From: Crossaster papposus
Taxonomy: Eukaryota; Echinodermata; Asteroidea; Velatida; Solasteridae
Assembly (NCBI GenBank): GCA_037893245.1
Contig: JBAIAA010001106.1
Coordinates: 98,744-162,743 of the forward strand
Direction: 5' to 3'
DNA length: 64,000 nt
Shown here: positions 9,766 to 20,744 of the stretch, in pieces
Layout: the number at the start of each line of letters is the position of its first letter
How positions within the stretch are numbered: position 1 is the stretch's first letter
Position numbers and translations under genes: made by a program
The notes under the pieces: generated by a model
Told to the model about the DNA's origin: nothing
Databases searched by the model: none
The model's input: only the letters and a program-made list of their open reading frames with translations

Positions 9766-9876
9766 CGCAAAAAAGTTCGTCCTCGTGATTAAGGCAATCC
9801 ACGTAGCCATTGCATAGGGACGAATTGGTGACACAGAAACCGTCGCCACAGTGCAACTCATCACCGTCACACAAGG
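9766..9876 (-). CDS. LDL-receptor class A exon, CUB/LDLa gene
   Basis: 111-nt phase 1-1 exon (acceptor GGTTCAG/CC at 9877/9876, donor TGCG/GTAACT at 9766/9765). The six-Cys pattern is LCDGDELHCGDGFC, then SLCNGYVDC, then LNHEDELFCG. The usual DxxSDE calcium motif is altered to NHEDE, so the Ser is missing while the acidic ligands remain. One domain equals one exon, as in LDLR-like genes. Confidence 0.85.
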
Positions 9877-9989
9877 CTGAACCGGCGGAAACAACAGAAA
9901 TGAGATCAATTCAAAACGTTGGTAATGTCAACATTTCATTTCAAGAGCAGCTGTATCTCTGTGATGGTAATTATGAAGCAAGATATGAC

Positions 9990-10170
9990 CTCCTTTGTGG
10001 TGGTCATTGTGCTTGCATAATGTTGTGGTTTGTCAGGAATTCTGTTTAGGTTATTAGGGGGTGCGTTGGGTAACAATGTCTAGAGAGTGTATAGGTATGC
10101 GGGACTTAAGAGGAGTCCCTCGATGTCATATCTCGCTGGGTATACGCGACCAATTGTCACTTGGGAGTAA
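9990..10170. repeat. Dispersed repeat also found at 31,200-31,400
   Basis: Shares with 31200-31400 the ordered blocks CCTTTGTGGT, CATTGTGCTTGC, TTAGGG, a G-rich stretch, TAGAGTGT and CGCTGGGTATA, all in the same orientation. Lies in an intron of the CUB/LDLa gene. The rest of the intron (10170-10790) holds a 16-nt poly-G tract at 10518-10533 and nothing else recognised. Confidence 0.6.
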
Positions 10171-10799
10171 TGTTGTCGACTGCCTTGAATGTATGTATTA
10201 CCCTGCCAATTAAACGCAGCACAGTGCATCAGGTGGGACAAGTCTGCTACACTTTGAGGCATTCAGGTGTCAACAAGTCCAAGACTATCGAGAGCTATAG
10301 TCCTCATTGAACAATGCCAGTTTAGCCCAAGATGTATCTTGCTGCGTTGGGTAACCACAAATTCCAAAGCAGTTTGGCCTTAACACTTTGACATAATGGA
10401 TCTTGCTGCACTGTGGCAGGGTCCTAATTATGACAAAATAGTGCATGTTGCTGTGTCTGGCAGAGTTTCTAGCCAAAATACTGTAGAGAATTAGGGGTAG
10501 TTTATTGAGTTATTATTGGGGGGGGGGGGGGGGTGGTAACTCACAAAGGTAGATACTAAATTAAGCCCAGGGCTACGAAAAGTTCTTCTCAATAGGGACG
10601 TATTTATGAAATTTAGTTGGCAGTCTGTATACACTGAGCACTATGCTGCATCAGATCCATGAGAATCCTCACCAGACTGCACACTTGAGAGTGGTATTAG
10701 TTGTGGGTACTAGACGTTTGATAAAGAGCGACTGCAATGTGGAACCCTCACCAAACCGTACACACTGAGAGTAAAATTGGGTACTGGTACCAGACTTAC

Positions 10800-11186
10800 C
10801 CTCCAATTCACTGTCTTCTCCGGTATAGTTCTGATAATGGCTTATCAGAATGGAGAACCCACGCCGACTGTGGGTCCGATCGGTCTTCATTGTCAACATG
10901 AGAGATCCCGCATCACGAGTCCACGTCATCGTCCGTCTCGAGATACCGTCCCCTGTAAGGCGAAAGAGCTTAAGAGGCTCCTCTCCATCATTAATAAGGA
11001 CGACGTCCAAGAAATCATATTTTTCCTCCGTTTGGAAATCCATAATCCGCATGGTGACCGGGGTCTTCAATTCGCCTTTTATGATCCAGACGCAGTTGAG
11101 GTCGTTCGGGTAAAGGTTTGGGTAGAGCGGTGACTCGAGGGTGACAGGATCTTCGTAGATGTAGATATTTTGCGGTCCGCAATCAC
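10800..11186 (-). CDS. CUB domain exon, CUB/LDLa gene
   Basis: 387-nt phase 1-1 exon (acceptor AAACAG/GT at 11187/11186, donor GAGG/GTAAGT at 10800/10799). Reads GDCGPQNIYIYE, SPLYPNLYPNDLNCVWII, then FQTEEKYDFLDVVLI and a C-terminal GFSILISHY. The SPxYPxxYPxxxxCxW core and the acidic ExxYDxxD Ca2+-type loop mark a CUB domain. Only the first Cys pair is present; the second disulfide is absent. The ending NYTGEDSELE is a short linker with one N-glycosylation sequon. CUB domains mediate extracellular protein binding. Confidence 0.9.
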
Positions 11187-11636
11187 CTGTTTGAAAGCAC
11201 GATTCTTGATTTCTTTCTAAATGACAGCAAGCCAGGCGAAATAATTTCACGTGGCACCAGTGCGATCTTATACCAGTTCGCAATGGGATTGATTTGACAT
11301 TGTGATTATTTTGGCATTGACCGGGCCCAGGCGCGGGAATGTTTTTACGAATGTCGATCCGAGCCGGGGTTAGGCTGGCATACATGGGGGTAGCACAGTC
11401 GCTTACATATATTTCAGGCCTTGTTCGTGACGCGTTTATCCGTCATCAGTTTTGAATCCCGGAAAAAACTGTGCGTGTGTACATGGCATCCGACGCGAAC
11501 TGATTAATTCAAGTGTAGTTTCTGATACTAATTTTGGTAGAGTGTTTTTAAGAAAAATTCAAAATGACAGGCCATACTATTTGCCTTGAACACTAGAAGT
11601 TGAGAAATTAATAATATATCCAGGTTATACTCTTAC

Positions 11637-11759
11637 CGCAGTTAGATTCATCTGATCTGTCTGGACACAGTGCAAAACCATCACAGGTGACGTCCGGCGA
11701 CAAACAAATCAAGCCAGATGATGCATCCCGGCATGCAAATTCATTTTGTCCGCAAGAAA
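11637..11759 (-). CDS. LDL-receptor class A exon, CUB/LDLa gene
   Basis: 123-nt phase 1-1 exon (acceptor TGTAG/TT at 11760/11759, donor TGCG/GTAAGA at 11637/11636). Contains SCGQNEFACRD, LICLSPDVTCDGFALC and PDRSDESNCG: six Cys and the canonical calcium motif with SDE. Of the four LDLa exons this one best fits the family consensus. Confidence 0.9.
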
Positions 11760-11902
11760 CTACACCAAAACACGAACAAGTTGCACAGTTTACAAACTAC
11801 GACATAATTATACCGTAGGGCAGTAACGGCCAATTTCACTCCACTACAAATATTCGACATTTTTAAACGTAGCTTTTATTATCCGTCAAAGTTTTCACTC
11901 AC

Positions 11903-12268
11903 CTTCCGATCGTTCTTGGGCGATCGTCACTTCGAACCCGATCCGGGTTACTGAAAAATCGCTCTTAAACTTCATCCACGCCGTGTGGTCCTTGGAAATG
12001 ACTGTAAGACTCGCCAGGGAACTGCTAAAACGACCAATTACGGAGTCGCGGTCGGAGGGCGCGTGGTTGTTGCCGATGGTCACCTTGTCGTAGTTTTGCT
12101 CGGTGTCGAACACCGAGAACCGAAAGGCTATCGAGGAGCCTACATCGGCGGTGATAACCCAGATGCACAGGGCACTGTTGGGATAGGGATCTGGATAATG
12201 CGCCGATGTCAGTGTTACTGAGGTCTGCGTGGAGTTGTTAAGAGTAACATCGCTTTCGCTGCATTGAA
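11903..12268 (-). CDS. CUB domain exon, CUB/LDLa gene
   Basis: 366-nt phase 1-1 exon (acceptor TTCACAG/TT at 12269/12268, donor GAAG/GTGAGT at 11903/11902). Reads VQCSESDVTLNN, LTSAHYPDPYPNSALCIWVI, then FSVFDTEQNYDKVTI and FEVTIAQERSE. The HYPDPYPNxxxCxW core identifies CUB. As in its neighbours, only one Cys pair is present. The acidic loop is TEQNYDKV, so Ca2+ binding is less certain than in the 10800-11186 domain. Confidence 0.9.
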
Positions 12269-12654
12269 CTGTGAACAAAATGTTAAATCTGTCATTACTG
12301 TGTCACAAATTCAGAAAAGTTCTTGGACAATTAACAACGAAAGGTTGCGTATGTCGTTTATGGGGTATTTTTCAAAACAATTATTATCGTTTAAGTTGCG
12401 TTTTCAATGTATACACACTTAAGCTTTTATCTTGCTGCATTGACACACATGATGTAACAGTATTATTGTGCATTATCTTGAGGAAAATCTCGAATGGAAC
12501 TTCCATGATTAAAAGGTTTGGGGTTGGACTTCTTCGACGTGCCATCATAATATTTCTGATATTCTCTTCGCCGTAAAAAAAACCAAAGGTCAAAGGTCAA
12601 ACAAATCTCATGTTACATGTATTCCTAGTTCAAAGCATGCCGAATAACGTGGGA

Positions 12655-12990
12655 ACATATAGAGCCGTAAAACCAAAACGGCTTGGGGGTATGCACGAAA
12701 TACAACCCTTACAAAAATGTCCCATGAGATTCCCATGGGATATTGATTTGTTCCCATTGATCCCATGGTGTCTCATTGGGTATCCCATGATAAGACCATG
12801 GGAGCCCATTGGAACACCATGGGATCCCATGCGAACACAATTGGAACACCATGGGATTCTGATTTGTTCCCATCGAGTCATTGGGGTTACTATGGAAATC
12901 CCATGGGAACACCATGGGAACACCATGGGATTCCAATTCCAATTCCAATAGTACATACGCGCGTTAGTGTATAAACAATATGGCGGCACG
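12655..12990. repeat. Dispersed repeat interrupted by a CCATGGG-rich foldback insert
   Basis: The outer parts (12655-12705 and about 12950-12990) match an uninterrupted copy at 13125-13235. The insert of about 244 bp is packed with the palindrome CCCATGGG and variants such as ACACCATGGGA and TCCCATGGGA, able to form many hairpins. Lies in an intron of the CUB/LDLa gene. Confidence 0.65.
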
Positions 12991-13124
12991 TCGTCGCAGC
13001 TTTTTGAGGTCTGGATTTTACCGCGAGACCTTCCCAAGCAATTACTCGTGCTATTGTTGTCTTGCCTTATTCAACAACACCAGCTGGTTTCTGGGTCTCT
13101 GACCTATGATAAAGGGCTGTGTAA

Positions 13125-13235
13125 ACATATAAAGCCGTAAAACCAAAACAGCTTGGGGGTATACACGAAATACAAGCGACTATCGAAAATAGTACGATGT
13201 ATGTTGGTGTATAAAAAAGATGGCGGCGCGTCGCA
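13125..13235. repeat. Uninterrupted copy of the 12,655 repeat
   Basis: Shares AACATATAAAGCCGTAAAACC, GCTTGGGGGTATACACGAAA and GGTGTATAAA...GATGGCGGC with the 12655-12990 copy, same orientation. Source element unknown. Confidence 0.6.
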
Positions 13236-13464
13236 GGGTTAACGGATACCTGTATTACCGGTACCCTAAATGCACACCACTACTCCAGACTTTCTTTTTG
13301 TATAACCGTTGAGGGGGGTACTTAGACCACCAGTGATAGTGTCAACCTTTTCCAACTTTCTCTGTAATCATTCAACAAGTTGAGCTGAACGCAATTTTAG
13401 TACATAAACTTGGCCACACAATTATCAATTAAACCCCTCGTAGCAAATATCGATTAATTCATAC

Positions 13465-13563
13465 CACAGTTTATTTCATCTCTCATCTCACAGTCGTCGT
13501 TACCATCACAGACAACACGGGCGTCTAGACAAACCGTGTCGCACAAGAAATTTTCACCACAAT
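13465..13563 (-). CDS. LDL-receptor class A exon, CUB/LDLa gene
   Basis: 99-nt phase 1-1 exon (acceptor TTTTTCAG/AT at 13564/13563, donor TGTG/GTATGA at 13465/13464). Contains DCGENFLCDTVCLDARVV, CDGNDDCEM and RDEINCG: six Cys and a shortened, slightly changed calcium motif (RDE instead of SDE). The compact length is normal for LDLa. Confidence 0.88.
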
Positions 13564-14080
13564 CTGAAAAACGGAAACGATAAATTACGTACCTGGCTAC
13601 AAGAAATAAAGGCAAAACCTAAGAATTTGTGACACATTTCGAAACAAAACTGTATAAACTTTAAAGGTAGGATACACCATTTGCAGAAATTGAAAATGTT
13701 ACTACCGAAATGTTAAGAAATATCTTACTTATTTGAAAATAAATAATGATTGTAGGCATCCAGCAAAATAACTGCGCTAGATATTCTATAATTGTTCCGA
13801 AAAATCGAATTTTGTATAATGCCGACGTCACACTGTCCCGAAATTGACACCAGATGGCCATACGATAAAGGAAATGTTCAAATTCGGCTCTGATCGTAAA
13901 AACATGGGGCCATTTGTGAGGGGATCTTAAGCCATCGTATGACCGCCGGTAGAGTTTCTCAGGCTCCGGCAGCAACTTCGTGAGCGGTGGCAAAATCTTT
14001 GGCATGCCAACAAATTGGCGAAGGACCTTGCGAAGGTTCATTTTCGTGTTGAATTCGTGTGTACATTTTACCCTTCGTAA

Positions 14081-15518
14081 GGGTAGGTTTTCACTGGGAA
14101 CGCGAACGATTTGCGAAGGATGCAAAAGTCCAACATTCGTATTTTAGGCTCCAAAAGTTCGCCAAACATGCGCGGGGGTTCGGAAGCGCCGTCTATTGTC
14201 GCGGGAGTCGTTTTTAGTTCGGCGGGAATTTCAAAAAAGTTTGAAATTCCTTGCGAACGTTTCCAGCACTCCGGGTCGTGATTTGCCCTCAAAAATGTCA
14301 TTATGCGCACGACCTACTCACGACGTGCGTGATGTTTCGCAAAATCTTCGTGAAACTCCAAACAGATTCCGACAGTTTGGAGAATGTATCGCGCATGTCT
14401 CGCGAAAGCAGCGAAGTTGGGTACTGTTTGGGTACTTTTTAAAAGGTCCTAGAAATGTGGTTTTTATTAGTTTAAATGAAAGATTATAACTAATTGAGTG
14501 ATTTTCAGTTTATACAAGTTTTATTTTTGGGTAATTAATATGATTGAGAAAAATAAAAATTAAGTGCTTTGGGGGACCGCCCCCGCTCCTAGAATGGTAG
14601 CTTATTAACATGTAAAATTTGCATAATTGTGACGTATGTTTGGGAAGACTTCGACGTCGCGACCAGCGTGCCCGTGCATGCATGCATCATGTGCCACGCG
14701 TATCGATGTAAAATCATCCAGTCGATGGTCGACTCAAGATATTGTCAAAGGAATTGTCAAGTGGAATATCTTCTTCAGATGTAGGACCTGATGAAACTGC
14801 GGATATTTCGTCCGATTCTGTGGAATATGCGCTCCCCGGCCCCGAACTGTCGTCTTCACTCGCCATGTCTGAACAAAATCTGCTGCGTGCGTACCCGCGT
14901 GCATGCCATCTCTTTTGGGGGGTTGCCGAATGTTCGTCACGAACAGCGCCACCATTTGTCAGTGTTTGAACATGTTAATGAGGGGGCCAATTACATTTAC
15001 GGTGATTAACCCCAATGTCATTTTATACCATTTTATCACCCCTGGTCTTGTTACTTACACACCAAGGCACATTTTAAATTATTAAACAGCAATTCTTCTT
15101 GAAAGGTCTGCGTAGAACCTTTAAGAACAAGTGACTTCGCCAAAGAAGCAAACGCGAGCCTTTCGCAAGATAATCGCGCGACATATGTACGAATGTCGCA
15201 TGAATGTCGCACGACGTTCATTATTGGGGAGTTATGCGCAAAAGATTCGCATGTGTCGCATGTGTCGCGAAATGTCCGAACGAATGTTGTCAGAGATTCG
15301 TGCAACATTCGTGTTGTTCGCATTTTAGTCGCATGTTCTTCGTGTATTTTGACTGGCCATAGTTCGGCAAATCTACACACGACATTCGCACATACGTTGT
15401 GACAAATGGCATTGTCGCGACACATTCGGAGAAAAACTTATCCGAATGTTGGACTTTGCCATTTTTTCGGCATTCGCATCCTTCGCAAATCGTTCGCGTG
15501 CCCCGTGAAATCCCACCC
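14081..15518. mobile_element. Second-level foldback element
   Basis: 1,438 bp with long arms. The left end GGGTAGGTTTTCACTGGGAA pairs with the inverse of TTTCCCAGTG-like sequence at the right (CCGTGAAATCCCACCC). Both arms carry CGAACGATTTGCGAAGGATGC. Flanked by TAA at 14078-14080 and 15519-15521. The arms are built from TTCGCG/CGCGAA words. No coding region recognised. Confidence 0.75.
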
Positions 15519-15710
15519 TAAGGCTATCGTGAGGGCATCTTGTCAAGTCGTGTCATCTTCGTCTTTACTTCGTGTGATCATCGGTGCCATCGGGTATTTT
15601 TCGCCTCACGAAGACAATACGAAGGAAACAATAAGCTGCCCGATTGTCTTAGGAAGGCAACAAGACTACGTGAAGCCCTCGCAATGCCGTTGTGTAGCCA
15701 TCGTATTATA

Positions 15711-16377
15711 AACAGGTCAAAAGAAATAATTCCCCCCTGGGAAAATGCTGCCATTTGTTAAATGTAATGACCAATACAAAATGACACTTTCTTGCATAGG
15801 GATTGGACAAATGGAGAAAATCATGTTTTGACATAATTTGTTTATATTCTTTCCTCACTTCAATTAATTTTCCTAAAATGTACAAATGTAAACATGCATT
15901 TACTGTTTTAGTTTTTGTTTTTAATTTTCTAAATTTACGAAGTACAGTAAATTAGAGTCACCCAAGCAAAAACATTTTTTTTAAAGCATAAAGGTTTTGT
16001 GGAAATGGATTGTTTTTGTTTTGTCCTTTCTTTTCAGTAATGAAATTAAAAACAAAAACAAAAACATTAAATGCATTTTTACATTTGTACACATTAAATT
16101 AAGTTAGGAAAGAATATTAAACAATTCTGTAAAAACATGATTTTCTCCATTTGTCCAATCCCTATGCAAGAAAGTGTCAATTTTTTATTGGTCATCACAT
16201 TTAATAAATGCCAGCATTTCAAGGCGAAGGTTAACTGTTGGGTGAAACTCTTTTGCACAATAAATGTGTAACATTTCAGACTACATTTTACATTTGTGTA
16301 ACAGGTTAAGGAGCCTAACTGTCTTCCAGAAAAAATGCACATTTCCCAGGGGGGGACTTATTTCTTTTGACCTGTTT
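15711..16377. mobile_element. Foldback MITE with a second internal inverted pair
   Basis: About 667 bp. The terminal AACAGGTCAAAAGAAATAAT is inverted at 16358-16377, and inside it TTTCTTGCATAGGGATTGGA (15788 onward) is inverted near 16155-16175. The target duplication is unclear. Inserted into the 13820-16860 element. Confidence 0.75.
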
Positions 16378-17191
16378 AGTACGATGACATCGAGATGAGA
16401 TGGGACAACGGTGTCGGCGAAGACAGCCGAATTTGAGTAGCTCAAGCGTTTCCCAAGTGTTACGGTAACGTGGACAAATACAAGGCCAGCCTCAGAGCAT
16501 CTTCCACAGTCAGTCCATGTAAACTCTACAGAGCAGAGGCGTGTGTAACTCCCAAAACGTGACGCCTTCGTGACCTAGTTCGAACGCATTGTACGACATC
16601 GTGTAGCCATCGTGTGGCCTTCGTGTGGCCTTCGTGTGGCCTTTGTGTGTCCTGCGGGTAAACTACTTAATACAAATTCACATCTTTGTGTTGCCTTCGT
16701 GTGTGGTTCGGGTGGCATCGTGTGACCTTCGGTAGGCATCGTACTTGCTTCGGTTGTTGATTGGCTGTTGACCAAGTTCGGGGCCATCTTCGTGCGAAAT
16801 TCAAAATTTCATATTCGTATGGCCATCTGGTGTCAATTTCTGGACAGTGTGACGCGGGCATAAACAAAATTACGATCGCCAGACACGATCATAATAATAA
16901 TAATATAGATTTATATAATATTAACAGCATAAGAACCACTGCCCGACGCCGGTTGAAAACGAACGCTGTTTTTCTTGCTTTTCTCGGCATCCATGATTGT
17001 AAAACCTCGAACAGGTCAGTTAAACGATATTTACTTTAAAATACATCCCCCAACATTCACCCATTTATGACAATTCAAGCAATTACCAATGGTGTATCTT
17101 ACCTTTAAACCAGCTCGTGATATCAAATACTCATGCTCAGAATGTTAATAATATATTTTTCTATCAACTTTAGACAAAATATGTGTGACAC

Positions 17192-17596
17192 CTGTTTCGT
17201 TGGTTAGCGTCAACCTTGCAAAAGACAGATTCCAAAATGCGTCTTCAGAAAGTTGCCCGTCAGCCCCAAAATAATCCACACGGAGCTGCGAACGGTCGCC
17301 GGCGGCGACAAAGAGAATCCTCTGAACACCCGCCGTTAAATTGACGGTCGCATCAGAGGCAGATGTTGAAAAATACAAGGAGAAAAGCTTGTCGGAGGTC
17401 GGCAGGGCGGGTACTAAGTCCAGAATTTCGACGGAAACCCACGTGCCGGAAGGGTCCGTGGTTGCGATATCCCACGTCAATGAGGTTAGGCAGGTGGGGG
17501 AGGATCCGGATCGAGGCAAATCGACCGTTGACGCAAAGCTGGCGTGGCTAGAGCTGACGTTTACACGATGGTTTACTTCAAGAATGCAACTCTGTC
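17192..17596 (-). CDS. CUB-like domain exon, CUB/LDLa gene (most 5' exon found)
   Basis: 405-nt phase 1-1 exon (acceptor CCTATTGCAG/GA at 17597/17596, donor ACAG/GTGTCA at 17192/17191, a weak donor). Contains QSCILEVNHRVNVSSSHASF, PTCLTSLTWDI, WVSVEILDL and LRVDYFGADG. The first Cys pair and the beta-strand spacing fit a divergent CUB domain, and phase and position agree with the other exons. Two or more N-glycosylation sequons are present (NVSS, NLTA). No signal peptide exon was found upstream in the window. Confidence 0.78.
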
Positions 17597-17997
17597 CTGC
17601 AATAGGAGAACAAGTAGAATAGTTTGATTAACACTGAGTAGTCATCTTACAGGTAAGTTATTGTTATTTTCTATTTCATTGTATTTTTATTAGATTTTTC
17701 CATTAAGGTTCTAAGACTCCGTTTATTTCACTTTAATTATATATTGTACAAAATGTACAGAGTAAACAATGTACCACACAAAATACAGTTACATTTACAA
17801 GGAAAACAAACTGTACAAACAAAACTGACCAAAACAAATTAAAAACAAAAATATAACTTTTTGTTTCTAACATAGCAAATGGCTTGGTTTCTACAAAATG
17901 TATAACTGAATAAAGCTGGACTAAGACGTTTATATTCTAAACTAATGGTTTTCTTTAGATTGCAATTGAATTTGTCGAGAATCTTATTAGTAACCCG

Positions 17998-18880
17998 ATC
18001 AGTGTCGTTGTTCTCATTAGTGGACAAATAACATCTAACAATCCAAATTGTCTTTAACATCTTCCCTGTTACAAATAAGGCAACATTATCCATATATCTA
18101 CCGTATCCCAGAATTCTATGACAGTCGTTGAGGAAAATACATTTGTTTTTGTGATACTTTCTTAAAAGTATTTCAATAAAAATCCAGCACTGGAGAGTTT
18201 TTTTTTAAATAAATAAATAAATAAAATAATGCTGAATAGTCTCCGAATTTGTTTCACAGAGGCAACATAATTCAGCACGAGAAATACCCATCATGTACAG
18301 CTTTTTTTTGGTGGGCAAGATTCGATGTTTAATTCGGAACCAGGTGTCTTTATCGCCGTGATCAAGAAGGTTGTCTTTGGGGCCCCAATATTTTTACAGT
18401 TTAGATGAACAGCCAGCTGTAAAATAGTTTGCCACTTGACTTCACAAATGGGAGAAACAAAACTCTTGGTAATCAAAGTATTATAAAATATATTATAAAC
18501 TGTTAACTGGTTCACAGGCATATCATCACTGTCAATATTTGTATAATTGGTCAAACAAAAACTATTAACAATGTGATTACTTGGACCTTCTCGGTCTTCC
18601 TGAATAAAACAATCGTCAAATTAGTTCGCAGTCTTCCTACAAGACGCCCATCATTTATAATTGTGTAGTTACAGGAATCCATAATTTCCTCAGCAGTAAC
18701 GCCCTTTTTTCACGCACAATGACACCCAACGTAAACAACCTAACCTTTCCTAAAACAGGACTGTCCATAAGAATATTGTTTTTGGTAAGGGTCAAATATT
18801 TCCATAACGGGATATTTTTTACTTCATTAAAGCAGTAAACTAATTTTACCACCAACGCGTTTAGGCCAAGTTAACAAAAT
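17998..18880 (-). pseudogene. C-terminal part of a Tx1/L1-like non-LTR retrotransposon (decayed)
   Basis: In pieces across frames the minus strand reads FNEVKNIPLWKYLTL, LDSCNYTIINDGRLVGRL, VKWQTILQLAVHLNC, TWFRIKHRILPTKKKLYMMG and LCCLCETNSETIQHYF. The short-exchange zinc-like CCLC...H block and the preceding WFRIxHRIL are typical of the region after RT in L1/Tx1-type ORF2. Several stops and frameshifts. A short (AATAAA)n run at 18200-18225 interrupts it. Probably the same copy as the RT piece at 23,032-23,630, displaced by insertions. Confidence 0.65.
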
Positions 18881-19671
18881 TACATGTTGATGGTCCCCGC
18901 CCGCTCCGATTTTGGACGCCGCACCGATTTTTTGTGTGGGGTTGGGGGTGTTCTATATTTTCAGTTTATGCACACAAGGGACCACGCTCTATTTGCGTCA
19001 CTTGCTATTCACTTGTCGTTCGAGCTGCAAAATGCTGTTTGTGATATTGGCAACTTGCTTGACAAGTGGACAGTATGATATAAAATCATTTGTTGATCTA
19101 CATGGCACCATAAAACTATCTTCAAATATGTTATATGGCGGCCATATTAGACATGGCGGCAATCTTGAAAAAAAGCCTACAAATTTGAAAATAACAAATA
19201 ATAAGGGTCTTCCTCACCCAAAAAAGTTCGGACGATCAAAATGTGTTAACATGGGGTGTTAACATGAGTTGCCCTGGGGTTATTACAAATAAACCACCCG
19301 AGACGATCATTCCCACTAGCTGGATTAATTCAAAATTCCATTCCAAGATTCTTAACTTTAAGTGCAGTTGTTTTGTTTTGCTTAAATCAATAAAGTTTAA
19401 TGTTGACAACAACAGTATGTGTGTGGTTGTGTTTATTTTCTGTAATAAATGGGGGGAAAATAATTTTGGAAATTGTTGGCCAAACCACTCCGCACCTCGA
19501 AGGAAAGGCTCATTAACATAAAACCTCGCGAGGGGTATGATGAAAATCGAGGCAGAGACTCGTCGCGCTGCTACCCGGCCTATCATAGCTGACTGCGCGC
19601 ACTGCAACAAGTGTCCGTCTTTACATGTTTTTTTATTCTGAATCAGGGTAAAAATACAACAGTTTTCGATC

Positions 19672-19960
19672 ATGCCGACTAGGTGTGTAGCTGCTAGATG
19701 GAGAAAAACTACTGAGGATGGAGTAAGCCTTCATTTGTTTCCGGCTGATCCTGAATATCGGAGGATTTGAACAGCCAAAGTAAAGCTTACCAGAGCGAAG
19801 TAGTCCGGGCCTAGTGATTTTCGGCCCTCTGCAGCGACCATTTTGGGCGGTCGTGCTTCGACCTAGAGCGCCTAGAAGGACCCCATCTTTATCTTCGCTC
19901 GGGTCCGTGTCTGAATAAGAAATACTTTGATTCGAATCAGACGAATCAGTACTGTTTTCG
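19672..19960 (+). pseudogene. THAP zinc-finger domain, decayed
   Basis: From ATG 19672 the frame reads MPTRCVAARW, DGVSLHLFPADPEYRRI, stop, TAKVKLTRAK, stop, SGPSDF. One frame over it continues LCSDHFGRSCFDLE. This is the order of a THAP domain (C2CH, with LHxFP and CSxHF blocks). Both stops fall where the family has Trp (TGG to TGA and TGG to TAG), and the second zinc Cys has become Trp. THAP domains occur in host transcription factors and in transposases (P, Kolobok types). No transposase body follows, so the source is undecided. Confidence 0.7.
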
Positions 19961-20001
19961 TCGGATTCACCAAAAAACGAAGAACTTTCACGATCGTCCA
20001 T
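19860..20001 (-). CDS. Acidic Ser/Asp-rich N-terminus, possible exon of unknown gene
   Basis: ATG 20001-19999 opens MDDRESSSFFGESDENSTDS followed by further Ser/Asp/Glu clusters to SEDKDG. The composition looks like a genuine acidic N-terminal exon, but it is antisense to the tail of the decayed THAP reading frame. No splice donor with good consensus was fixed and no domain is present. Could be chance. Confidence 0.25.
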
Positions 20002-20147
20002 GTGAAATTCGATTACCGTACACAACGCGTACGGGATTCGTACACTGTGGGTACATGTACACACGCATGTGTGTGCGACCGTGGCCACGCGAATCCATCT
20101 CCTACCTATACGTCGCGTACCGACTATCGAGAATTTGTCCGGGTTCT

Positions 20148-20340
20148 GCTCAAAAATCCCGGCATTTTTCGCTAGAGGGCCAAATCCAAGATGGCCGCCG
20201 GCGCCATCTTGGAAAATTTACTTTTGAACCAGAGCACCTATAATCATGTCTCAAAACACTTTTTCGGGTAAGTGGATCCCGAGGATTCCGATTCCGACAT
20301 CGGTTTGACAATATGACATCAATTTGACCTAGAAATCTAA
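20148..20340. repeat. Left copy of a 190-bp inverted repeat (AAGATGGCCGCC family)
   Basis: Matches 22500-22725 in inverse with moderate divergence. Shared blocks include AAAAATCCCGGCATTTTT, GGGCCAAATCCAAGATGG and ACACTTTTTCGGGTAAGT. Contains the self-complementary CCAAGATGGC...GCCATCTTGG. The pair could be the ends of a 2.6-kb element. Confidence 0.65.
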
Positions 20341-20744
20341 GATGGCCGCCACCTGATAGAGGAAAAACATATTTTTTGAAAGGGAACACCTAGAAACATG
20401 GATAAACACATGTTTTCAGTTAAATCGTTGCGCTGATGCAATTTATGAAGGTCCTGGTCAGCCGGATATGATGAATAATGGTTCTAGGAGTGAGCTCCTA
20501 ATGATATAGGGCCATATCGGCTGGATTTGTATGTGGGTACAAACGTATTTAGCACAATGAAGGTCTGATTTAATTTAACAATGCACATTTTCTTTTCAGT
20601 TTGTGTCTTCGCTCAATACACCAATCACCGTCACTACATAATCGTAGTGTCGGCACCAGATTAGTTTCTCTTTGTATAGTTTTGTATCACAAACATGATA
20701 ATTCTGTCTGTTATTGTTTCCAGGTGATGCTGTGGTTTCAGTAG

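Larger units (their letters stand above)
13820..16860. mobile_element. Harbinger-type foldback element nested in the MITE
   Basis: 3,041 bp. Left end TGCCGACGTCACACTGTCC, right end inverse of TGCCCGCGTCACACTGTCC. The arms share GAAATTGACACCAGATGGCC. It is flanked by TAA on both sides (13817-13819, 16861-16863), and removing it with one TAA restores the MITE. No transposase is visible. Contains two further foldback elements (14081-15518, 15711-16377) and tandem GTGTGGCCTTC words near 16600-16660. Confidence 0.82.
13661..17109. mobile_element. MITE of the TTTAAAGGTAGGATACAC family, split by a nested Harbinger-type element
   Basis: Left end TTAAAGGTAGGATACACCAT at 13661 and right end inverse at 17109. 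The two outer parts (13661-13819 and 16861-17109) join into a sequence collinear with the complete copy at 1911-2280 read in inverse. Everything between is a later insertion. Located in the intron between the CUB exon 17192-17596 and the LDLa exon 13465-13563. Confidence 0.75.

Noticed and set aside
10777..11133. Plus-strand frames of 87-118 codons
   Set aside because: Antisense shadows of the CUB exon 10800-11186, which has splice sites and domain motifs.
12610..13037. Both-strand frames rich in PWDH/HGIPM
   Set aside because: Products of CCATGGG repeats, open on both strands.
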